A stretch of DNA of 34,198 bases. Source: an uncultured Eubacteriales bacterium (GTDB lineage: Bacteria; Bacillota; Clostridia; Monoglobales; Monoglobaceae). Every line of letters starts with the position of its first letter. Within the stretch, counting starts at the first letter, position 1. Both the position numbers and the translations under genes were made by a program. Where the stretch lies: positions 1 to 34,198 of the forward strand of contig CATWQA010000022.1 in assembly GCA_958352815.1 (NCBI GenBank), written 5' to 3'. The notes below the pieces were generated by a model. It saw nothing but the letters and a program-made list of their open reading frames with translations. It ran no database searches and was not told the DNA's origin. This document shows, one piece after another, positions 7,488-16,432 of this stretch.

Positions 7488-8678
7488 CTATTCGCTTGTT
7501 ACCGTTACAGTTATGTCGCCGGCTCTGATTATTTCATCGCCGTTCGGAGTGATTGAACTTGTTCCCTCATCGACTGTCAGCTCGGTTATGTCTGTGGTAC
7601 CTGCAACTGCGTAAATCTGTTGGTAGAGCTTGCTGAAGATAAGAGGCTTTCCGATATCGAGATTATTTATATAATCCTCAATATTGGCTTTTATTTCCTC
7701 AATACCACCGGCCGCAAATTCAATGTTCACACGGCAACTGACATTTACGTCAACACTCTTTTCTTTAACATACGTAAAGTATACATTGTGATACTCGCCC
7801 GCCTCATCCTTTACCGTAACGACCTCAACACCGTTTTGCATAATCCCAAACGGCTTGCGGTTAAAAATTGCCTCCGCAATTTCATCGTCAGGCTCTGAAT
7901 TTGCATAAATAATAATGGCGTATTTGCCGCTCTCCACTGTTAAATCATCTGATATAACCATGTCTGTATCGGTGATATTTTCACAAACAATAACTTTATT
8001 CACGCCGTTAATTTTCATCAACTCGGATATTATTGATTTTTTGGTATTGGTTCCCAGTCCGTCAACAACGTCGTTGTATCTCCGCAGCAGGTCTACATCT
8101 CTTTCGGTGTCAGTGCCGTCCGTTACGGTTTCGCAGTATTGTATAAATGTTACATCATTGTCCACATCAACTAAGCTGTTTATATCATATACATTGCCGC
8201 CGCTGCCCGCTTCTACAGCCTGTACACATACCTCTGCATAATATTGTTCAACATCGTTTTCCTGTATGGTATATTCATTGATTGTGCAGTCAGTCGTTGT
8301 GTAGAATACAACGCCGCTTGAAGATTTAACCAAAGTGCCCTTTTTAAGAACGTGGTTGGCAGTGCCGTAAATCTTTATTTTATGTACGGCGGCGACCGAG
8401 GTATTTCGCGTCATTCCCGCAAAGCTCACAGCACGGTCTAAAGACACTCCAACTGCTGTAACAGGCGAAAAGCTATAATACACTTTTTCGAGCTCCTCAA
8501 AAATTTTGTGGTCATAAGCTGTCTCAATGCGTAAAAATTTTCCAAGAGCTGTATTATTGTCAGTCGATATGTTCTCGCCGAACAGCTCTTTGGCACGTTT
8601 TACCTTGCTTGCGAGAATTTCGTCAAAGGTCGGACAATAAAAACCTTTTTCAGATAACCCCCAGCTTTCAATATTCAT
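7488..8678 (-). CDS. Baseplate J/gp47-like wedge protein (XkdT-like)
   Basis: 396 aa with the typical baseplate-J pattern: an N-terminal helical part (FDEILASKVKRAKELFGENI), TAVGVSLDRAVSFAGMTR near residue 80, and a long beta domain with TVTDGTDTERDVDLLRRY near residue 180. The last ~90 residues resemble the conserved C-terminal arm (IEDYINNLDIGKPLIFSKL). It forms the wedge of contractile-tail baseplates and normally lies between the gp25-like and gpI-like genes, as here. RBS AGAGGTGAT precedes the ATG. Confidence 0.93.
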   Translation of the reverse strand: MNIESWGLSEKGFYCPTFDEILASKVKRAKELFGENISTDNNTALGKFLRIETAYDHKIFEELEKVYYSFSPVTAVGVSLDRAVSFAGMTRNTSVAAVHKIKIYGTANHVLKKGTLVKSSSGVVFYTTTDCTINEYTIQENDVEQYYAEVCVQAVEAGSGGNVYDINSLVDVDNDVTFIQYCETVTDGTDTERDVDLLRRYNDVVDGLGTNTKKSIISELMKINGVNKVIVCENITDTDMVISDDLTVESGKYAIIIYANSEPDDEIAEAIFNRKPFGIMQNGVEVVTVKDEAGEYHNVYFTYVKEKSVDVNVSCRVNIEFAAGGIEEIKANIEDYINNLDIGKPLIFSKLYQQIYAVAGTTDITELTVDEGTSSITPNGDEIIRAGDITVTVTSE

Positions 8679-8691
8679 AATTTATCACCTC

Positions 8692-9045
8692 TTAACCGTA
8701 ACTGTTGCTTATAGACACAATCGAACCGTCGGACTTTCGAGCCTTGATTGATACGTTTGATACTCTGTTTTCTTTTTCCACTTCATATTTGAAGTCCTCT
8801 ATAATGTAATCCGTATTTACCTGGTTAAACGCACTTTTGACTTGCGTCTGAACCATATCCGCCGTTATACCTTTGCCGAGTATTTGACGAAAATTTATGC
8901 CTTCGTTTTCGTCAAAAACGTCTTCGCCCTTATTGGTAAGCATAACCGTTTCAATCGTCTGCGCCTCAAATTCAACGCCTTCTGTCATGTCTATGTTGTT
9001 ATCCGTTATTGATATATCTCCGTTTACAACCTTAAAACCTTTCAT
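8692..9045 (-). CDS. Baseplate wedge gp25-like protein (DUF2634/XkdS-like)
   Basis: 117 aa. It has an N-terminal beta hairpin (FKVVNGDISITDNNIDMTEG) and a helix with AQTIETVMLTNKGEDVFDENEGINF, the recognisable core of the DUF2634/gp25 group. The protein links sheath to baseplate in contractile tails. It sits between the spike-like and J-like genes as in PBSX. Confidence 0.82.
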   Translation of the reverse strand: MKGFKVVNGDISITDNNIDMTEGVEFEAQTIETVMLTNKGEDVFDENEGINFRQILGKGITADMVQTQVKSAFNQVNTDYIIEDFKYEVEKENRVSNVSIKARKSDGSIVSISNSYG

Positions 9046-9056
9046 ATTTCACCGCC

Positions 9057-9473
9057 TTAAAATACCGCTAATATTGCGCTGTCGTTTATGTCATGGTGCC
9101 GAGTGGGTTCAATAATTTTCCCGCTTAAATTTTCTTCTGTTATATCCCTCTCAGATACTCCGCAAAAAACAATATCACCTACCGCAACCGTGTCAGGTGT
9201 AATAACCATTTTCGTCTCTTTTTCGCAGGTTACAGGCGTTGAACCTCCGCCCGATACTGATGTTACGTATGTTATGTTTTCCTGCTTAAACTTAATATTT
9301 TGCGGGATATACGCTGCGACAGGCGATTGCTCTTTGAGCGTGCCGCCTGTGTTCTTTGAATAGGTCAGCGGCTGCACCCTTGCAATATTTCCGTATACAG
9401 ACAGAACCTTGCCGACAAAAGCGGTATGTATGCCGATTATCTTGCCGTTTACAAACAGTTCGTTAAAATCCAT
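9057..9473 (-). CDS. Baseplate spike-like protein with OB-fold (gpV/Gp138 type)
   Basis: 138 aa. The early segment GKVLSVYGNIARVQPLTYSK and the middle AAYIPQNIKF..VAVGDIVFCGVSERD fit the OB-fold of membrane-piercing spike hubs. The motif RHHDINDSAI near the end matches the 'R-H-x-L-x-D-A' end of Gp138-like domains. It lies between the hub protein and the gp25-like protein, the usual place for the central spike. No His-rich metal-binding tip is visible, so the tip may come from another protein. Confidence 0.72.
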   Translation of the reverse strand: MDFNELFVNGKIIGIHTAFVGKVLSVYGNIARVQPLTYSKNTGGTLKEQSPVAAYIPQNIKFKQENITYVTSVSGGGSTPVTCEKETKMVITPDTVAVGDIVFCGVSERDITEENLSGKIIEPTRHHDINDSAILAVF

Positions 9474-9474
9474 A

Positions 9475-11343
9475 TTAATTACCTAACGCCGCCTCGATTT
9501 CGGCTTGCGTTCCTTTCCACTTGCTCATTTTGCCTATTACCTTGTAATGTATAGGGTGTGTTCCGGGTCCTAATCCCAGCGCATTATATGTGTTGGGCGG
9601 TAAATCAAGGGCGGCATTGTGATTGTAAGGATTGTGAATACCGAAGCTGCCGCAGTCAGCTATAACCGCATGACATGATTTTCCGGTATCAGGTGATTTA
9701 ACATCAAGAATAGTGCCATATCCGCCGGCAAACTCAGGATAATCCTGATTTGCATATATTGAATTATAGTTAGAAGCGTATTTGATACAGTAGGTAGGCA
9801 CAGCAACATGACAACCGTCTATATTGTGATAATTAATTTGACCCCAACCGCATGTTCCGGGGTCATCACCGTTATATCCGTATGTGGTTGCGACATGCTT
9901 TGTTATGTATCCGCTTGACGTATTATCAATCGGATAGGGCGGTGTTACAAACGTGTAATCTGAATTATTTAATGTTCGAGTGGCTACTTTGTCACTTGAA
10001 TTACCCTCAACGGTTACGAATGTGCTGCCTGTACTGTCGTCTCGTACAAAACCGATATGTTGAGCCCAGTCTGTGCCGTTATAGCCGCTTATAAACAAAT
10101 CTCCACGTTTAGGCGTATATCCGCTGCCTAAGGCGTGATATGTGCCCCAACCGCTCTTACGTGCCGCATAAGCATACATTCCCGCCGACGCATAATTAAA
10201 GTTAGGTAGTCCAAGTCCGCCCTTTTGCAGGCACCATGCAACAAATATACCACACCAAGCAACGCCGTTTTGACCCAACTCTCTGCCGTATTTGTTATTG
10301 TTATTTCCTCCTATTTCAGTTGTACCTATTTCCGCCTCTGCTATTTGAATAACCCTGTCAGCTATCGCCGATGTTCCGCCAACAATACCGTAAGCCGTAT
10401 CAGTGTCTTGCTGCACGATTTCAGTCGATATGTTTTCGATACATTTTATTTCGGTTGTAGCCGATAACCCGTCAAAACTGTGAGTTCCCGAGCACACTCT
10501 GTAGCTGCCGTTATAGTCCTTGCTTGATACCTCAACAATTGCTGCCGTTGCCATTCTATGCTGAAACAACATTTTAATTTTATAGCCTGTTACATTGTCC
10601 TTGTATTCTTCACTTGTGTTGGACTCCTCAAAGGGTTCCGGGCTGTCAATCATACCTGTATCAGCGCAGACCGTATAATGAATATTGTCACCGTCCCAAA
10701 TAGGACGGCAATAAATCTGTTGCTTATGTATGTATACGGACACGCCGCACACATCAGCATATTTTTTGACCGCTTCTGTTTTGCTTCCTTTAACAGATAC
10801 GTCCTTATCATATAGGTGGTCTCTCTGCACTTGAAACACAGCTATGGGCAAATTAAGCTGTTTCAGCAGCGTTTCCAGAATATAGCTGGCGTTTACACCG
10901 CCTGTAAAGGTCTGTTCCACAATATCATCATCGTCATAATCGATATTGTCCAGCACATAAACAGTTGTGACTTTATCAACCCCGCTGTGCTTTGTCTTTA
11001 CAGCCGATATTTTACCCTTTAATACAACGCCTGTATCTGTTCCGTATCCGGCAGTAATTGTAAGAGTATTACCGTTTTGGAAATTGTTTATGGTATTCTG
11101 CGAAAGGTTATACAGAGTGATTTCCGCTTCATTTGGCACCGTATCATCGTCAAAGGGTATGTCAAATTCAAAGTCAAACATTGAACTGCTTAAAACAGTC
11201 TTATCGGTTTGAATGACTGCTGAAAACCCAAACATACCATCGGGAGATGAGCGTTCGCTGTTCTCATCAAGTACCATATCCAATGCCTTAACAAGTTTTG
11301 ATGTGCTTGTTTGCGGTCTGCCGTCAAATATTCTTTCGCTCAT
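9475..11343 (-). CDS. Baseplate hub (gpD/XkdQ-like) fused to CHAP and RlpA-like domains
   Basis: 622 aa, three parts. Residues 1-310 resemble the late-control-D/XkdQ tail hub (FEFDIPFDDDTVPNEAEITLYN near 57-79). Residues about 325-465 are a CHAP-type amidase/endopeptidase with VAWCGIFVAWC (nucleophile Cys364), AQHIGF (His429) and TVEGNSS (Glu446). Residues about 475-605 look like an RlpA-type double-psi beta barrel: a CGWGQ start, IADCGSFG with Asp563, AALDLPPNTYNALG with Asp580, then a closing GTHPIHYKVIG. The hub sits at the tail tip, so these domains probably open peptidoglycan during DNA injection. XkdQ relatives usually lack both added domains. Its ATG overlaps the upstream TGA (ATGA). 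Confidence 0.85.
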   Translation of the reverse strand: MSERIFDGRPQTSTSKLVKALDMVLDENSERSSPDGMFGFSAVIQTDKTVLSSSMFDFEFDIPFDDDTVPNEAEITLYNLSQNTINNFQNGNTLTITAGYGTDTGVVLKGKISAVKTKHSGVDKVTTVYVLDNIDYDDDDIVEQTFTGGVNASYILETLLKQLNLPIAVFQVQRDHLYDKDVSVKGSKTEAVKKYADVCGVSVYIHKQQIYCRPIWDGDNIHYTVCADTGMIDSPEPFEESNTSEEYKDNVTGYKIKMLFQHRMATAAIVEVSSKDYNGSYRVCSGTHSFDGLSATTEIKCIENISTEIVQQDTDTAYGIVGGTSAIADRVIQIAEAEIGTTEIGGNNNNKYGRELGQNGVAWCGIFVAWCLQKGGLGLPNFNYASAGMYAYAARKSGWGTYHALGSGYTPKRGDLFISGYNGTDWAQHIGFVRDDSTGSTFVTVEGNSSDKVATRTLNNSDYTFVTPPYPIDNTSSGYITKHVATTYGYNGDDPGTCGWGQINYHNIDGCHVAVPTYCIKYASNYNSIYANQDYPEFAGGYGTILDVKSPDTGKSCHAVIADCGSFGIHNPYNHNAALDLPPNTYNALGLGPGTHPIHYKVIGKMSKWKGTQAEIEAALGN

Positions 11344-11666
11344 ACGCTATCACCTACATTGTCGATTTCCAGAAATACCGCCTCATTGAAATTATCCCAC
11401 GTAACCGCTTTATTTTCGCCGCTGCTGTCGATTGGCGTAATGCTTAACGCAGGATACAGCAAAGGCTGATAAAGCTGTTTGAATAGCTGTACGCCGTATA
11501 TAATCGGCTCTATACAAATCAAAGTATCGTTCTTATACAATAAGACCGAAAAAAGATTTGCCGTTTTATTATAACGTATTTCAAGGTCGAATATATCGGA
11601 GGGCAGCGCAATAGAAAATCTGTAAGGTATATTCTCTTTTTTAATTAAAATTCTGTCTTTTCGCAT
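11340..11666 (-). CDS. Baseplate plug-like protein (Pam3 gp18/DUF6983-type)
   Basis: 108 aa, beta-rich. The segment RFSIALPSDIFDLEIRYNKTANLF followed by LLYKNDTLICIEPIIYGVQLFKQL fits the small plug proteins found between the Dit/LysM protein and the hub of simple contractile baseplates. It overlaps both neighbours: TAATG with the upstream gene and ATGA with the hub. Family assignment is by pattern and position and could be wrong; its place in the baseplate is more secure. Confidence 0.62.
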   Translation of the reverse strand: MRKDRILIKKENIPYRFSIALPSDIFDLEIRYNKTANLFSVLLYKNDTLICIEPIIYGVQLFKQLYQPLLYPALSITPIDSSGENKAVTWDNFNEAVFLEIDNVGDSV

Positions 11667-12757
11667 TATCTGTACCCCATAAGTATTTTAGTACACGCCC
11701 GCAGCGTGCTGCAGTCTGTAATATCATCGAATGCGTCAGGATTTTTCTGCATTATCCAATCAATATTTGTATATTCCACGCCGTTTATAGGGCTTCTTTT
11801 AAGACCGCTGTACTGTGATATTAGGTCATACATATTGTCGCCAATCTGAACCTCGTACCACACTTCCGTGTTCTCGCCCTGGGAAATTTGCTGTGTTCCG
11901 CCGCTTGAAATACTGCCGTCTGTTCCGTTGTAACTGTTTAAAGCTCCTCGGAACTCTTTCAGTGTCATGCTGAATTTTGCGCCGCCCGTGACTTCGTTGG
12001 GGTGTTCCGATTGAAAAGACTTGATTAGGTAGTTTTGAATATAGTTTCTCCCCTCGTAAGTCACCAGTGTACCGCTATTCATCCAATCTCGCAAGCATTC
12101 GATAACCCAGGCGGCGCTCTTTTCCTCACTCCTTTCAAGCGTTGTTGTTTCAATATCATAATTTGTAAATTCGGTTCTTATTCTTCCGCTTTCTCCGTTA
12201 TACGTATTTGATAAAACAAATTCGTTAATGTCGGCAGAGTCGGCGTCATAGTCCCGAACGTTATACCCGGTAGTATTTTTATTTATGATATTGAAACAGC
12301 AATATTCTTTATATGCGTTTTGTATACGCACTGTACCGGCGTAAGGCATATCAAGCTCAAATTTTACGGCATAAATCTTAGAGTTTTCCTCAACATTGCA
12401 ATTTATTAAATCCCCGTTTTCGTCAATGTATTGTATTGCTCCTGTGTCAGCCCAGTACGTGCCCCCGTAAAACGTCAGAAGCTCATTGTGCAGACGTTCA
12501 AAGCTCATAGTATCAAATGCGCTGCCGTCTTTTTTCACAAGGCTTAACCACGCTTTTATTGTCTTCTGTTCGGTATTGCTTTCGGAGATATTATTTGTGT
12601 AGCTCACAATATAGCCTGACAATGATAATTCAACGGCTTCGGGCTTTACATGGTCGGTCACGTCTACACCTGTTTCAACAGAATGCTCCGACATCTGCAT
12701 ACTCCTGTCCACACTTTCATCAACAACGTGGATATAAACACCGTTTATTAAAGCCAT
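11666..12757 (-). CDS. Tail protein with Dit-like N-terminus and LysM-like C-terminus (XkdP-like)
   Basis: 363 aa. The N-terminal ~130 residues (VYIHVVDESVDRSMQMSEHSVETG..) match a Dit-like tail-tip fold. The last ~65 residues (VWYEVQIGDNMYDLISQYSG..NIDWIMQKNPDAFDD) form a LysM-type module like that of PBSX XkdP, used here within the virion. The gene lies between tape measure and hub as XkdP does. The RBS (GAAAGGGG) is part of a repeat that can be paired in an alternative hairpin (12766-12806). Confidence 0.8.
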   Translation of the reverse strand: MALINGVYIHVVDESVDRSMQMSEHSVETGVDVTDHVKPEAVELSLSGYIVSYTNNISESNTEQKTIKAWLSLVKKDGSAFDTMSFERLHNELLTFYGGTYWADTGAIQYIDENGDLINCNVEENSKIYAVKFELDMPYAGTVRIQNAYKEYCCFNIINKNTTGYNVRDYDADSADINEFVLSNTYNGESGRIRTEFTNYDIETTTLERSEEKSAAWVIECLRDWMNSGTLVTYEGRNYIQNYLIKSFQSEHPNEVTGGAKFSMTLKEFRGALNSYNGTDGSISSGGTQQISQGENTEVWYEVQIGDNMYDLISQYSGLKRSPINGVEYTNIDWIMQKNPDAFDDITDCSTLRACTKILMGYR

Positions 12758-12765
12758 TAATCTAT

Positions 12766-12806
12766 GCCCCTTTCAAATCTTAAAGGGGCGTGCAATCCGC
12801 CCCTTT
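12766..12806 (-). promoter_or_regulatory. Tripartite hairpin between tape measure and Dit-like gene
   Basis: Three alternating complementary segments: 12798-12806, 12782-12790 and 12766-12773. On the minus strand the first pairs with the second (9 bp), or the second pairs with the third (8 bp). The third segment contains the Shine-Dalgarno of the next gene, so the two hairpins are mutually exclusive and one hides the RBS. There is no strong T-tract. Confidence 0.6.
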
Positions 12807-12813
12807 TTCCTCG

Positions 12814-15800
12814 TTAAAATTCTTGTACAGGTCTCATTTTGCGCTGTCTTGCTTCTTCAACTTCTGCCAACGCTTCCTTAATCCAGCGTTTAACCTTTCG
12901 CTCCATGGTTCTATCGTCATTTGTGCCGCTTATTGTTAGGTTAAACTCAGGATTGTAGCTGTTATACTCGGTTACAGTATTGCGGTTTTGAGTTATTGCG
13001 CTGTCTCTTTCAGGCGTATAAACATTCGCAAGGTCATCAGCCGTTTTTTCGGCTTCCGGAATGGTTTCTGCAACGCCCAAGTTTAAGCCCTCAACCTGAT
13101 AAGCACCATAAGACTGCCAGATTTTAGACGGAGAGTTTATATCTTGTATTCTCTCATATTCCGAATTGACAGCCGTAGCCAATGCACGTATCGTATTCAG
13201 CAACTTTGTTTTCTTGCTTTCGATACCGTCTATCAAGCCCTGTATCATGTTCGAGCCTGAACTTTTAAGGTCAATACTGTTGAATATGGTTTTTATGCTG
13301 TTGGAACCGCTTCTAACGGTTGATACAGCGCTGTTCATACCGGAGGTAATAACACTGTTAAGCTTGTTCATGCTACTTGTCACGCTTGAAACAACCGCCG
13401 AACCGCAGTTAATAACCGTAGTTCTGACAGAGGACGCAGATGTTGCAGCTGAAACGGTAATGCTTGAACATGCGGAAGCTACGCCGGAGACAAGCCCACT
13501 GCACATTGCAGACGCAACGGCTGACAAATCAACGCTTAGAGCTGCTTTCACGCCTTCCATAGCGGTTGAAATTGAGGCTGTTACCTGGGATATACCGTTT
13601 GTAAAACCGACATTCCATGTATTGGCAGCTTGCGTTCCCTCGGCCGTCAAATCAACATTCATGGACGTTTTTACTTGTTCCGTTGTCATTGACAAGTTTG
13701 TGCTTTCACCGTTTAGATTTGAGTTAAAACTGTTTGTCCACGAGGTCGCACTTGCCGTTCCCTGTTCCGTCAAATCCATGCTTAAGCCGCTTGACAATGT
13801 CTCTGTTGTGGAAGCAAGACCTGCCCCGTCTCCGCTCATAGATGAAGTAAAGCTGTTGCTCCAAGACGTAGCGCTTTCTGCGCCCTGCATTGATAAGTCC
13901 ATATTTAAGCCGCTTGTTAAGCCGCTCGTATCAAGGCTCATAGAGCTTAAGCTATTATTTAAGGACGTTGCATATGTAGCTCCTGCATTTGAAGCCGCAC
14001 TATCCAGCTCGCTTGAACCTCCGCCGCCTGTGAATATTGACTTAATACCGTCCCATATAGAGCCGGCAAGAGACTTGATACCGTCCCAAATGCTGAGTAT
14101 AATCTGTTTACCTAAGTCAAGCCAATCTACTGAGGTAAATCCGTCCCAAATAGCCTTTGTGATTTGTGGAATTGCTATTAAAAGCTGTGGTATAGCTTGC
14201 AGTAATCCGACTGCCAGCTTAACAATGAGCTGAATACCCATACTTATTATCTGCGGCAGCATTGACGCAAGACCCTGTATTAATCCTGTAATTAAGTTTA
14301 CACCTGTCTGCACAATGGTCGGCAGATTTGATATAAGTCCGTCAGCCAATGCCATTACAAGATTAAGCGCAGCAATCAACAGCATAGGCAGATTTGACAT
14401 AAGTCCGTCAACAAGAGCGTTTAAAACCGCAATTACTCCGTCAATAATCTGTGGAGCTGCTTCTGTTAGCCCCTGAACAAGACTTATTACTATCTGGCTT
14501 GCAGCAGTTAAGAGGGTGGGTAATAAAGTTGTGAGACCCTGTATTGCAATTATAAGGGTATCTTTAAGCCCTTGTGCAAGCATTGGAGCATTATCCGCTA
14601 AACTGCTCAAAAGTTTTTGCAGCAGCGATACAACACTGTTTGTTAAGCGAGGCAACAGAGATGATACAAGCGTCGGTATAGCTTCGCCGATTACAGGAGC
14701 CAGTCCGTCTATCAACTGTTCCATTCCGCCCATTGCGCTTTCAACCGCCGGTATAATATTCTTAGCAAAAGTAGTCGCCGTCTCAACAAGAGCGTTTATA
14801 CTGTTATCTAAGTCATCGCCGCCGTTTACCAGGTCAACAAGAACGTTCTGCCATGCGGCTTTCATGGAGTTAAACGAACCGCTTATAGTCGTACTTGCTT
14901 CTTTTGCGGTTGTTCCCGTTATATCCATCTCCGTTTGGATAACATGTATCGCCTCGGTTACATCGGCGAATGATGACATATCGTATTTTATGCCTGTTAT
15001 CTTTTCAGCGTCTGTAAGCAGGCGCTGCATTTCTTCCTGGGTACCGCCGTAGCCTAACTTCAGGTTGTCCAGCATTGTATAATTTTGCTTTGCAAAACCC
15101 TGATATGCGTCTTGTATGGACGCCATGTCGGTACCCATTTTATTGGCGTTGTCCGACATGTCTGTCATAGCCTGATTAGACAGTTCCGCCGCCTTTGCGG
15201 TATCTCCGCCGAGGCTTTGAAGCATACTTGCGGAAAAACCGGTAACGGTTTCCATATAGTCGTTTGCAGATAAGCCGGCTGTCTTATATGCGTTTCTCGC
15301 ATATTGCTGAACAGTTCCTGCGCTGTCGCCGAAAAGGGTCTCAACGCCGCCGACAAGCTGCTCGTAATCGGCGTACTCTTTTACGGAAGCAGTCACGCCT
15401 GCCGTGAGTGCTGCTGCTCCTGCAGCGGCTCCCATGCCGAGACCTTTAAGGGACATTTTTCCCAGGTTGCCCGCCGCGCCAAGAGCCTTCGAGCCAATCT
15501 CTTTTAACTTTTTCCCTACACCGTCAAGTGATTTTGTTAAATCCGTGAACTTCTGCTTTGCAAGCTCTTTAAGCCCGTCTACACCTTTTTTGGCGCCTTC
15601 GGCAATCTTTTTTAAGCCGCTTACAGCCCCTGAAACGCTTATCTTGCCTATGTTCTTTAAAGCTGTCCCAAAGCCTGCTAAGCCTGTTTTTCCCTCTGTT
15701 AAGGCTGACTTTATCTGCTCAAATCCGTTTGCAATCGGCGATAATTTTTGTTTTCCGATGTCTCTGAGTTTGGTAACAAAGTCACCGGCTGCGTCTTGCG

Positions 15801-16206
15801 CCGAACCTAAAGCAGATGTAATTGTTTGAATAGGATGGGTTAATTTATCAAGTCCTGTGTTTGCCATTTCTTTGAGCTTGCTCTTTACTGCAGCAACCCC
15901 CGTATCAAACTGTTTTATGCCTGTATTGGCAAGATTAAGCGCCTGAGAAGTTTTATTAACTTCGGATGCCGTATCTTTAAATCCTTCTGTTGCGGGTTTT
16001 GTGGATTTACCCATTTCTTTTGCAGCTTCAGAATTTTTGTTAAGTTCTTCTCCAATTTTAGTAAGGTCTTCAGCTGCTTCATTAACTATTTTGGGCAATT
16101 CTTCGCTAAGGCCTTTCAGCCCCTCTGCCAACGATGAAGTATTTATATCAAAACTGATTTGTATAACGTCTTCACGTATAACGTTGCCACTGGGCACATT
16201 TAACAC
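12814..16206 (-). CDS. Tail tape measure protein
   Basis: 1130 aa, the largest gene, in the expected place after the tail chaperones. It sets tail length. The N-terminal ~250 residues are helical. Residues about 250-450 carry the conserved tape-measure core (KEYADYEQLVGGVETLFGDS, SMLQSLGGDTAKAAELSNQA, ISGSFNSMKAAWQNVL). A hydrophobic region with alternating LPxxxxxxxxLI segments follows (about 490-690). Residues 766-929 are four tandem 41-residue repeats (GLNMDLSMQG.., GLSMDLTEQG.., SMNVDLTAEG.., ALSVDLSAVA..). The start is GTG 16206; a second GTG at 16197 has better RBS spacing (AGGTG) and is possible. Confidence 0.95.
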   Translation of the reverse strand: MLNVPSGNVIREDVIQISFDINTSSLAEGLKGLSEELPKIVNEAAEDLTKIGEELNKNSEAAKEMGKSTKPATEGFKDTASEVNKTSQALNLANTGIKQFDTGVAAVKSKLKEMANTGLDKLTHPIQTITSALGSAQDAAGDFVTKLRDIGKQKLSPIANGFEQIKSALTEGKTGLAGFGTALKNIGKISVSGAVSGLKKIAEGAKKGVDGLKELAKQKFTDLTKSLDGVGKKLKEIGSKALGAAGNLGKMSLKGLGMGAAAGAAALTAGVTASVKEYADYEQLVGGVETLFGDSAGTVQQYARNAYKTAGLSANDYMETVTGFSASMLQSLGGDTAKAAELSNQAMTDMSDNANKMGTDMASIQDAYQGFAKQNYTMLDNLKLGYGGTQEEMQRLLTDAEKITGIKYDMSSFADVTEAIHVIQTEMDITGTTAKEASTTISGSFNSMKAAWQNVLVDLVNGGDDLDNSINALVETATTFAKNIIPAVESAMGGMEQLIDGLAPVIGEAIPTLVSSLLPRLTNSVVSLLQKLLSSLADNAPMLAQGLKDTLIIAIQGLTTLLPTLLTAASQIVISLVQGLTEAAPQIIDGVIAVLNALVDGLMSNLPMLLIAALNLVMALADGLISNLPTIVQTGVNLITGLIQGLASMLPQIISMGIQLIVKLAVGLLQAIPQLLIAIPQITKAIWDGFTSVDWLDLGKQIILSIWDGIKSLAGSIWDGIKSIFTGGGGSSELDSAASNAGATYATSLNNSLSSMSLDTSGLTSGLNMDLSMQGAESATSWSNSFTSSMSGDGAGLASTTETLSSGLSMDLTEQGTASATSWTNSFNSNLNGESTNLSMTTEQVKTSMNVDLTAEGTQAANTWNVGFTNGISQVTASISTAMEGVKAALSVDLSAVASAMCSGLVSGVASACSSITVSAATSASSVRTTVINCGSAVVSSVTSSMNKLNSVITSGMNSAVSTVRSGSNSIKTIFNSIDLKSSGSNMIQGLIDGIESKKTKLLNTIRALATAVNSEYERIQDINSPSKIWQSYGAYQVEGLNLGVAETIPEAEKTADDLANVYTPERDSAITQNRNTVTEYNSYNPEFNLTISGTNDDRTMERKVKRWIKEALAEVEEARQRKMRPVQEF

Positions 16207-16213
16207 CTACTAT

Positions 16214-16432
16214 CTATTTTTTGTTTCGGGCTCTCTTTTCCATTTCAATTTTAATATCGAGGGCGGCATTTGCTTCTCGGACCTCTCCGAGGGTCATTTG
16301 ATGGAAAACGGTGTTATAATCTAAACCGCAATCACTCAAAACAAGCCGCCACATTGCCCAATTATCCCTTGCTCTTTTCCGTGCCGGTGTCCGCCGAGTC
16401 TCGAAACTTGCCCTGCGCCACCTGAAGCGCAA
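16214..16432 (-). CDS. Tail assembly chaperone, C-terminal frame reached by +1 or -2 frameshift
   Basis: A frame overlapping the end of the upstream chaperone gene by about 70 nt and lacking a proper RBS; its only early start is a TTG just after an in-frame stop. The informative part is ARDNWAMWRLVLSDCGLDY then MTLGEVREANAALDIKIEMEKRARNKK, typical of the second half of gpG-GT type tail chaperones. It would be made as a fusion to the upstream product by ribosomal frameshifting. The relative frame is +1 (equal to -2). UUU-C followed by a slow CGA codon at 16406-16401 is the best candidate slip site. It ends just before the tape measure gene, as expected. Confidence 0.7.
   Translation of the reverse strand: MRFRWRRASFETRRTPARKRARDNWAMWRLVLSDCGLDYNTVFHQMTLGEVREANAALDIKIEMEKRARNKK

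Noticed and set aside
13166..14233. 355-codon open frame on the plus strand opposite the tape measure gene
   Set aside because: It mirrors the repeat-rich tape measure gene, has no RBS and a biased composition; a shadow of codon use.
14516..15052. 178-codon plus-strand frame opposite the tape measure gene
   Set aside because: Same reasons; no RBS and no recognisable domain.
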